Virus record (IMG/VR): IMGVR_UViG_3300042868_005980
Coordinates: 1-46,178 of that record
Source of the DNA: a virus
Direction: 5' to 3' (one strand)
DNA length: 46,178 nt
This document shows positions 40,335-46,178 of the stretch, piece after piece. Below the pieces are notes generated by a model. It was not told the DNA's origin, did not search any database, and saw nothing but the letters and a program-made list of their open reading frames with translations. How positions within the stretch are numbered: position 1 is the first letter of the stretch; the number at the start of each line of letters is the position of its first letter. The translations under genes and the position numbers were made by a program.

Positions 40335-41153
40335 ATGAGTAACCTGATCACCACGCAAATCAACGAGCTGGCCGCTCGATTTGATCTTCCCCAAAGCGAA
40401 GAGCTTTACAACGTCCTCAAGGCCACCGCCTTCAAAGGTGACGTCACAGATGCGCAATTGAGCGCGCTGCTGATCGTTGCCAACCAGTACGGGCTGAACC
40501 CCTGGACAAAGGAAATCTACGCCTTCCCAGACAAGAAAAACGGAATCATCCCAGTCGTTTCAGTAGACGGATGGGCACGGATCATCAATAGCAACCCGGC
40601 ATTTGATGGAATGGATTTCAACTTCTCCACGGAAATGGTTTCCATGGAAGGTGCCAACAGTCCAGCGCCAGCATGGACAGAGTGCGTCATTTATCGCAAG
40701 GACCGATCACACCCAACAGTCATCCGCGAGTATTTGGATGAAGTCTACAAGCCACCATTCAAACCAAAGGATGGCGGGTATGTCGTTGCAGGGCCATGGC
40801 AGTCGCACCCCAAGCGCTTTTCACGCCACAAGGCAATGATCCAGTGCGCCCGGATGGCGTTTGGGTTTGGCGGCATCTATGACGACGACGAAGCTGCGCG
40901 CATTGCAGAAAACGCAACACCTCCAATGAAGGTGATCAACCCAGAAACGGGCGAAATCACGCCCAAGACGTTGCCCGTGTATTCAGACAGCGACTTTGAA
41001 AAGAACCTGCCGGTATGGCGCTCCTACATCGAGGCGCGCAAAAAGACCGCTGAGCAAATCATCGCCATGGTCAGCACCAAGGCCACCCTTACCGAGGATC
41101 AGATCTTCATGATCAGCGCCACGGTTGTTCCAGAAACCCTCGAAGCGGAGTAA
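40335..41153 (+). CDS. bet: Single-strand annealing protein, Bet/RecT type
   Basis: A protein of 272 residues, the usual length for lambda Bet-like proteins. The N-terminal core shows QLSALLIVANQYGLNPWTKEIYAFP, then PVVSVDGWARIIN, typical of this family. It anneals complementary single strands for phage recombination. It lies 6 bp before the YqaJ-type exonuclease, its expected partner. I start at ATG 40335, one base after the upstream stop. Confidence 0.92.
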   Translation: MSNLITTQINELAARFDLPQSEELYNVLKATAFKGDVTDAQLSALLIVANQYGLNPWTKEIYAFPDKKNGIIPVVSVDGWARIINSNPAFDGMDFNFSTEMVSMEGANSPAPAWTECVIYRKDRSHPTVIREYLDEVYKPPFKPKDGGYVVAGPWQSHPKRFSRHKAMIQCARMAFGFGGIYDDDEAARIAENATPPMKVINPETGEITPKTLPVYSDSDFEKNLPVWRSYIEARKKTAEQIIAMVSTKATLTEDQIFMISATVVPETLEAE

Positions 41154-41159
41154 ACCACC

Positions 41160-43052
41160 ATGAACGTTATCCAAGTACAGCAAGGCAGCCAGGAATGGCT
41201 GGACCTGCGCAAGTCATTCTTTACAGCATCCGAGGCACCCGCCGCATTGGGCAAATCAAAGTACCAGAGTCGCACAGACCTATTGAAGCAAAAGGCTACC
41301 GGCCTGACGGAAGAAGTCGGCAACGCAAAGCAGAAGCTGTTCAATCGTGGGCATCAGAGCGAGGCAGACGCGCGGCCCTTCGCTGAAATGATCGTCAAGA
41401 CCGATTTGTACCCAGTCACTGCAACGCTGACGGTGGATGGCGTCAACCTGTTGGCCAGCCTGGACGGTGCGACGATGATGGAAGACGAAATCTTTGAACA
41501 CAAACTGTACTCCGAGGCACTGGCCGTCGATGTTCGCGCCGGTACGCTGGACCCGCATTACACGATTCAGATGGACCAGCAGTTGCTTGTTTCGGGCGCT
41601 AAGCGTTGCCTGTTTATGACCTCTGACGGCACGGATCAAAACATGGCCTGGTGCTGGTACGAATCTAGCCAAGCGAAGTTTGATGCACTGACCGCTGGCT
41701 GGAAACAGTTCGCCCAAGATCTGGCCGCCTATGTCCCGCAGGATGTGACCGTTGCAGCCGTGGCCGCGCCCCAAATGAACCTGCCGGCCGTCAGCATCCA
41801 AGTGACCGGCTCCATCGCCCTGGTAGACAACCTTGAAAAGTTCGGAACCGCGCTGACTGCCTACATCGCCAACTTGAACCGCCAGCCCGAGACTGATCAG
41901 GACTTCGCAAATCTGGAAGATGCCGTCAAGCGCCTGAAGTCTGCCGAGGAACAACTGGACGCCGCCGAGTCCAGCGCACTAGGTCAGGCCGAGAGCATTG
42001 ATTCCATGCGCCGCACCGTTGCCCTGCACCGCGAAACCGCGCGCAGCACTCGACTGGTGATTGACAAGCTGGTCAAAGCCGAGAAGGAAAACCGCCGCAC
42101 CAAGATCCTGAGCGATGCCGTGGCCGCCCTGCATGCGCACCTGAAGGGGCTGCAGGAGCGTACCCGCAACTACATGCCGACGGTGCCCAACCAGTTCCAA
42201 GAAGTCATCAAGGGCTTGAAGAGCCTGGACAGCATGAAGGACAAGCTGGCCGGTGAACTGGCGCGCTGCAAGATCGAAGCAAACGCCATTGCCGACCGGA
42301 TCTCGTTCAATCTGGCCCTGCTGGACGACAACACCGAGTTTGGATTCTTGTTCCCTGACGCTGGGCAAATGGTTCTGAAAGCTGCTGACGACTTCACGGC
42401 GCTGGTCAATAGTCGGATCGCGGCGCATAAGGCCGAGGCCGCGCGCAAGGAAGAAGAAACCCGCGCCCGCATCCAGGCCGAAGAGCAGGCCAAGGCCGAG
42501 AAGGCAGCGCGCGAGAAGCTGGCCGCAGAGCAGGCAGCCACGGCAGCCGCTGAGAAGTTGGCAAAGGATCAAGCCGAAGCTGCAGCCCGTGCATCGGTGG
42601 TGATGTCTGACAAGGCCGCAGCGGACACGATAACCACTCGCGACGGACTTTTGTATCGCAACGAAGCGATCATCGAATTGCCAGAAGCCGACCAAGTAGC
42701 TAGGGCTCATGGCTACGGATGTGCGGAGCAGTTTGTTAAGGCGCTCGCGCCGGTTGTTGATGCAGAAGTAGTGGCCGCGCCCGCCCTGAACCACACCCAA
42801 GTGGTGCAGCAGATGCCCGCCACCGTGCGCCAGGCCATGGCACCGAAGCCGGCCTCTGTTCTTCCAACTATGACCCTCGGCACGATTTCCGAGCGCCTGG
42901 GTGTGAACGTCACCAGCGCATTCCTTGCCACTCTCGGGTTTGAAGCAACCACCGTGCGTGCAGCAAAGATGTACCACGCTGAAGAGTTCCCTGCCATTTG
43001 CCGCGCAATCATCGAGCACATCGAATCGGTGTGCGAGTTGCAGGCCGCCTAA
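41160..43052 (+). CDS. YqaJ-type recombination exonuclease with long coiled-coil extension
   Basis: A protein of 630 residues, about twice the usual YqaJ length. The N-terminal nuclease (about 1-200) has GSQEWLDLRKSFFTASEAP, GHQSE, then D102 (LASLDG), E113-x-K115 (FEHK) and the Gln helix (YTIQMDQQLLVSG). The middle, about 230-500, is a long coiled coil with Ala/Glu/Lys repeats. The C-terminal 100 residues form a small helical domain. The nuclease resects 5' ends to feed the Bet protein encoded just upstream. The fused region resembles single-strand binding or DUF1351-type coiled coils, but I cannot name it surely. Confidence 0.85.
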   Translation: MNVIQVQQGSQEWLDLRKSFFTASEAPAALGKSKYQSRTDLLKQKATGLTEEVGNAKQKLFNRGHQSEADARPFAEMIVKTDLYPVTATLTVDGVNLLASLDGATMMEDEIFEHKLYSEALAVDVRAGTLDPHYTIQMDQQLLVSGAKRCLFMTSDGTDQNMAWCWYESSQAKFDALTAGWKQFAQDLAAYVPQDVTVAAVAAPQMNLPAVSIQVTGSIALVDNLEKFGTALTAYIANLNRQPETDQDFANLEDAVKRLKSAEEQLDAAESSALGQAESIDSMRRTVALHRETARSTRLVIDKLVKAEKENRRTKILSDAVAALHAHLKGLQERTRNYMPTVPNQFQEVIKGLKSLDSMKDKLAGELARCKIEANAIADRISFNLALLDDNTEFGFLFPDAGQMVLKAADDFTALVNSRIAAHKAEAARKEEETRARIQAEEQAKAEKAAREKLAAEQAATAAAEKLAKDQAEAAARASVVMSDKAAADTITTRDGLLYRNEAIIELPEADQVARAHGYGCAEQFVKALAPVVDAEVVAAPALNHTQVVQQMPATVRQAMAPKPASVLPTMTLGTISERLGVNVTSAFLATLGFEATTVRAAKMYHAEEFPAICRAIIEHIESVCELQAA

Positions 43053-43082
43053 CCCCGTTCACCACCAACCAATAGGAACATC

Positions 43083-43760
43083 ATGACCTGCACCAAAGAA
43101 TCATTCCTGCGGGATGTGGCCGACCATGTTGTCGAAGTCATCCGCAATGAGGGAGTGAACCGCCATATTCGGTTTCGCAAACCGGGCACGATGTGCTTCC
43201 ACTTTGACCTGATCACATGGCCTGGCTATCTCTGCTACACGGGCGATATGGGCACCTACGTGTTCAGGCGCTTGGAAGATATGTTCCAGTTCTTCCGCAC
43301 CAAGCCGTATGCCAATCGGGACCCGCTGGACCAGATTGATCGACGCTACTGGGCTGAAAAGTTGGAAGCCACCAACAAGCATGGCGGGCATCTGGAGTTC
43401 GACAAAGACACCTTTCAGCGGGAGATAACCGAGCAACGCCGGAAATTGTTTGTTGAACACGGCAAGGACATGGCCCCGGTGGACCGGCAAGAGTTCTGGA
43501 GTTCCCTGGAGGATGTTAAGCATGCCGCTGACGAAGGGGAGCACCGCACATTCTCCGAGGTGCAGGACTGGTCATTTACCTACTACAAGCCACGGCTACA
43601 CACCACTTCAAAAGAGCCCGTCCGCGTTTATCTGTCAACCGACGAGTTTCCAAGCTGCAAGACCTACACCTATTACTTCCTGTGGTGCTGCTATGCACTG
43701 GCTTGGGGCATCCAACAGTTTGATGCACTCACAACACCAGAACCAGCCCTGGCTGCCTAA
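43083..43760 (+). CDS. Unknown phage protein, alpha/beta
   Basis: A protein of 225 residues (MTCTKESFLR), with TAGGAAC upstream. The start (FRKPGTMCFHFDLITWPGYLCYTGDMGTYVFRR) is a compact aromatic/Gly region seen in uncharacterised phage proteins near recombination genes. The C-terminus ends with an aromatic/Cys-rich helix (YYFLWCCYALAWG). Function unknown. Confidence 0.78.
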   Translation: MTCTKESFLRDVADHVVEVIRNEGVNRHIRFRKPGTMCFHFDLITWPGYLCYTGDMGTYVFRRLEDMFQFFRTKPYANRDPLDQIDRRYWAEKLEATNKHGGHLEFDKDTFQREITEQRRKLFVEHGKDMAPVDRQEFWSSLEDVKHAADEGEHRTFSEVQDWSFTYYKPRLHTTSKEPVRVYLSTDEFPSCKTYTYYFLWCCYALAWGIQQFDALTTPEPALAA

Positions 43761-43762
43761 CC

Positions 43763-44137
43763 ATGAACATCGCCACCACCATCAAAACCCCGCGTCACCA
43801 CGACGCCAACCGCCCCTTTGGAGCCGCCCCCATGGTCAAACAACCCGTCAAGCTCACAGATCCAACCACCCTGGAAATCTGCGATGACCCGCTACCAGCC
43901 GCCCGCGCAAGCTGTGGCAACAAGTATGAACCGCTATTCAAGGCGATGAAGCTAGGCCAGGCTATCAAGTGCCAACCCACTGAAATAGGCCGTCTCGGCG
44001 GGGCTCTGCGCAAGTATGTCCACGTGAACAAGATCAATGCCCATGTGAAGACCATCAAGAACTATGGAGACGGCAAAGGCAGGGTGTGGATGCTGCCTGT
44101 TGAGGTTAAGGCCAAGCTGGCCGCCGTCAGGGGCTGA
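43763..44137 (+). CDS. Small basic early protein
   Basis: A protein of 124 residues (MNIATTIKTP). An internal ATG at 43832 (MVKQPVKL) may be the true start. The second half (QPTEIGRLGGALRKYVHVNKINAHVKTIKNYGDGKGRVW) reads as a small DNA-binding-like wing. No family recognised. Confidence 0.65.
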   Translation: MNIATTIKTPRHHDANRPFGAAPMVKQPVKLTDPTTLEICDDPLPAARASCGNKYEPLFKAMKLGQAIKCQPTEIGRLGGALRKYVHVNKINAHVKTIKNYGDGKGRVWMLPVEVKAKLAAVRG

Positions 44138-44139
44138 CC

Positions 44140-44262
44140 TTGCGAATCCTCCACCTACTAGCCGCCCTAGTCGGCGCTTGCATCATCGCCCTGTGGGGTC
44201 TGGTGTTTATGTGCGTGTGCAGGGTGGTGACTGGTAAGTGGTGGATGACTGATGATATTTGA
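44140..44262 (+). CDS. 40-aa membrane micro-protein
   Basis: Read by hand. From TTG 44140, a peptide of 40 residues: a hydrophobic span (LLAALVGACIIALWGLVFMCV) and a short polar tail. It follows the previous stop by 2 nt. The start codon is not certain. Unknown function. Confidence 0.5.
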   Translation: MRILHLLAALVGACIIALWGLVFMCVCRVVTGKWWMTDDI

Positions 44263-44273
44263 AGGAGATAGAA

Positions 44274-44642
44274 ATGATTTTGACTGCTGATGAAATTTAC
44301 GGGATGTACAGCGAACCAAGCAGCGATGCGGAAATGGTTGAATTTGCCCGAGCCGTCGAAGCCGCCGTAATCGCCAAGCTGGGCACTGTGGAGATGCCGG
44401 AGCCTGATATTCGCCTATCGGTAGACGATCATGGTAAATGGGTAGAAAGCACTGCCGCGAGCGCAGAGCCTGTCTACACCGCCGACCAACTCCGCACCGT
44501 GGCCGCAGCAGCGAGGTTGAAGGCGCTGGAGGAAGCGGCTGTGGTGTGTGATGAAGTTGCTGAAACGATTTCGTCGCTGTCTGTATTAGGTGCAACACGT
44601 TGCGGCATAGCTATCCGCGCATTGAAAGGCACAACGCCATGA
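44274..44642 (+). CDS. Small phage protein
   Basis: A protein of 122 residues from ATG 44274, with GAAGGAG upstream. Acidic N-terminal helix, a linker, then YTADQLR..AAARLKALEEAA and a Cys-containing C-terminus: features of modular, uncharacterised Burkholderiales phage proteins. Function unknown. Confidence 0.72.
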   Translation: MILTADEIYGMYSEPSSDAEMVEFARAVEAAVIAKLGTVEMPEPDIRLSVDDHGKWVESTAASAEPVYTADQLRTVAAAARLKALEEAAVVCDEVAETISSLSVLGATRCGIAIRALKGTTP

Positions 44643-44713
44643 AATACATCATCTACCGCTACCGTCTTGACAGCTACTACTCCCCAACATTTTGCGCATT
44701 GGATTACGAATGA
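44639..44713 (+). CDS. 24-aa coupled micro-ORF
   Basis: Read by hand. A peptide of 24 residues (MKYIIYRYRL), Tyr-rich. It overlaps the previous and next genes by ATGA, so it may serve translational coupling or make a small protein. Confidence 0.45.
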   Translation: MKYIIYRYRLDSYYSPTFCALDYE

Positions 44714-45021
44714 ACACCCTAAAAACCGCAGGCGCTGCGATGGACTCAGCAGACGCGCTGAAAGAGCTGATTGCACGGCAGGCTGTGGAAATTGAGCGGC
44801 TACAGGGCCACATCAAGCACATCGGGAACGATGCTTTGCGAAGTGAGGTTGAGAAGCTGCGCAAGGATGCAGCCCGATACGACTGGTTTGCAGACATAGC
44901 CGTTAGCGGGGATTTTGAAAGAGCAGAAAAAGCGTTTGCTTGTTTTGAGTTTGTCGAAAGCTGCACCAGACAAGAAATTGACGCCGCCATCGACGCCGCA
45001 ATCCAAAAGGAAACACCATGA
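44710..45021 (+). CDS. Small coiled-coil protein
   Basis: A protein of 103 residues (MNTLKTAGAA). Coiled coil near residues 15-60 (KELIARQAVEIERLQGHI), then a charged region and a C-terminal EIDAAIDAAI helix. It overlaps the neighbours by 4 nt. Such proteins are common and uncharacterised in phages. Confidence 0.7.
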   Translation: MNTLKTAGAAMDSADALKELIARQAVEIERLQGHIKHIGNDALRSEVEKLRKDAARYDWFADIAVSGDFERAEKAFACFEFVESCTRQEIDAAIDAAIQKETP

Positions 45022-46178
45022 CCACAGACACACAAGACCTTGCCAACGAACTCGAAGCCGAGTCGGTGGGCAACCGAGTCAGCAACCACAACGCACGCAA
45101 GGCCGCAGCCTTATTGCGCCAACAAGAGGATAAGCTGGCTGCTTTGCAAGCTGAGGTGGAGCGTCGTGGAGTAGTTTTGCTGCTTGCAGGACTATATCCA
45201 GACTGCACAAAGGAAGACGCAAAACAGCATTTTGCAGACTATGAGGCTTTGCAGGCTGAGAACGCGATGCTACGACAGCAAAAGGAGGTAATGCGGGTAG
45301 AGATCAAGGAACTTGAATCGCAGACCGACTGCACCGACTGCACCGACGAAGTGATGAACGGCTTGATGCTTGAGAAAGCACACACCGCCATGAAGGATCA
45401 GCGCGACGCAGCACTTGCGCGGCTGGCTGAAATGGAGAAAAGAAACCAAATAAATCAATCGGCTAGGGTTGCGGTTGATAACCTACTTGCCCAAGCTGGC
45501 TATGCCGAAGATTTTAGTGCTCGGAATCTATTGGGTTGCAGGAACTTTGACGCAGCAGCAGGCGCATCCCCATCTCCACACGGCAGGGTTCTCACAGTTG
45601 TTGGGGTAGGCCTTGAGTACCGTCCGGACGAGCATGAACGTGGAGAGTGGAGGAATGAGCCCGGGATCTGCCTTGAGTACGAGGATGGCTACCGAGACTG
45701 CTTTTATATTTCCGAGTTGCGCACGGCAGGCGCATCCCCTGAACCGTCAGCACTGCAAGCTGAAAACGCAAAGCTGATAACCGCCCTTGCAGCGTGCCGT
45801 GACGCCTTCCCGGTGCCGGATGCAGGCTCAAGGCTGGACGATTGGTATTGCAGTGCAATGGCTGACCCGTTGGAAGTGCCTGAGTATGTGAAGGCTTGTG
45901 TAGGCGCATCCCCGGTGGAGCCAAGCCAAGAGCAGTTCTGCTACTGCAACGACAGCATCAGTTTGCAGTCTGTAAGTGGCGGAGGTAGCGCGGAAGGGTT
46001 GTATGGGTCTGTCCGGCTAAAAGTTGGCGGCGAGTTTGTGCGATACGTCAAGCAGCCAAGCCAAGCGGGGGAGTTGTCGGACGCTGATATATCGAAACTA
46101 GCTGCACCCTACGGCAATTCCAGTATTCAAGGGTTTGATCACATAAAAGCGTACGCCCGAGCCATCATCGCAGCCATC
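45018..46178 (+). CDS. Modular coiled-coil phage protein (cut by right edge)
   Basis: Read by hand from ATG 45018 (ATGA overlap); open for 387 codons to the window end. The N-terminal half is coiled coil and contains a DCTDCTD repeat. Three linkers with a GASP core (AAAGASP, TAGASP, CVGASP) divide the remaining modules: a small beta domain (VGLEYRPDEHERG), a helix starting ALQAENAKL, and a final module with LSDADISKLAAPYG and HIKAYARAIIAA. The same coiled-coil phrase (LQAEN) occurs twice. This looks like a mosaic of exchangeable modules. Function unknown. Confidence 0.78.
   Translation, partial: MTTDTQDLANELEAESVGNRVSNHNARKAAALLRQQEDKLAALQAEVERRGVVLLLAGLYPDCTKEDAKQHFADYEALQAENAMLRQQKEVMRVEIKELESQTDCTDCTDEVMNGLMLEKAHTAMKDQRDAALARLAEMEKRNQINQSARVAVDNLLAQAGYAEDFSARNLLGCRNFDAAAGASPSPHGRVLTVVGVGLEYRPDEHERGEWRNEPGICLEYEDGYRDCFYISELRTAGASPEPSALQAENAKLITALAACRDAFPVPDAGSRLDDWYCSAMADPLEVPEYVKACVGASPVEPSQEQFCYCNDSISLQSVSGGGSAEGLYGSVRLKVGGEFVRYVKQPSQAGELSDADISKLAAPYGNSSIQGFDHIKAYARAIIAAI

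Noticed and set aside
41979-43019. A 346-codon minus frame
   Set aside because: Antisense to the coiled-coil part of the YqaJ-type protein, where repeated Ala/Glu/Lys codons keep other frames open.
1-46178. Diversity-generating retroelement, CRISPR array, integrase or transposase
   Set aside because: I looked for reverse transcriptase, repeat-spacer, tyrosine/serine recombinase and DDE motifs and saw none; an integrase may lie outside the window.

Overview
This window looks like most of a temperate, short-tailed (podovirus-type) phage or prophage of a GC-rich proteobacterium. A betaproteobacterial (Burkholderiales/Comamonadaceae-like) host is my guess from base composition and gene style, not from a search. 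Almost every base is coding, genes overlap by 1-4 nt (ATGA, TGATG), and both ends cut through a gene. No rRNA, tRNA, CRISPR array, insertion sequence or integrase is visible.

Late region, minus strand, read right to left from about 27.8 kb to 1. A Q-like antiterminator gene (27794-28312) is followed by a 930-bp gap holding a candidate late promoter and a terminator. Then come small and large terminase, an SGNH-esterase tail protein set between terminase and portal, the portal, two small genes, a scaffold-like protein and an N4-gp56-type major capsid protein. Head and decoration candidates, a tail adaptor and nozzle pair, a collagen-like tail protein and a lysis cassette follow (permuted papain-fold enzyme, two holin candidates, N-acetylmuramidase endolysin, Rz with nested Rz1). 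Five internal/ejection-type virion proteins precede a giant polyvalent-type protein that leaves the left edge. Terminator hairpins, several with a UUCG loop, punctuate the head genes.

Early rightmost-to-left region, minus strand, 37.3 to 27.8 kb. One tightly overlapped operon starts with a Cro/YdaS-like regulator. It continues with a ribbon-helix-helix protein, a predicted lipoprotein with barrel-like motifs, a DUF1376 replication protein, DnaB helicase, a DUF559-type nuclease, a Dcm-type cytosine methyltransferase, a PD-(D/E)XK nuclease, a Ref-like HNH nuclease, NinB, several small proteins and the Q-like gene.

Immunity region, 37.3 to 39.0 kb. It mirrors lambda: Cro and its operator, a CI-like repressor, then accessory genes in the place where lambda carries rexAB, then a second operator-promoter. 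The two operator-promoters share the same layout: TTGCAT, 5 bp, then the 16-bp palindrome TGTAAT-N4-ATTACA, with the -10 overlapping the palindrome. The accessory genes are a minus-strand ORF of 131 aa, a 34-aa membrane peptide and an exported staphylococcal-nuclease-like enzyme closed by a strong terminator.

Early rightward region, plus strand, 39.0 to 46.2 kb. A leader of about 470 nt without a convincing gene precedes small phage proteins and membrane micro-proteins, a Bet/RecT-type annealing protein, a YqaJ-type exonuclease with a long coiled-coil extension, and more small genes ending in a modular coiled-coil protein cut by the right edge.
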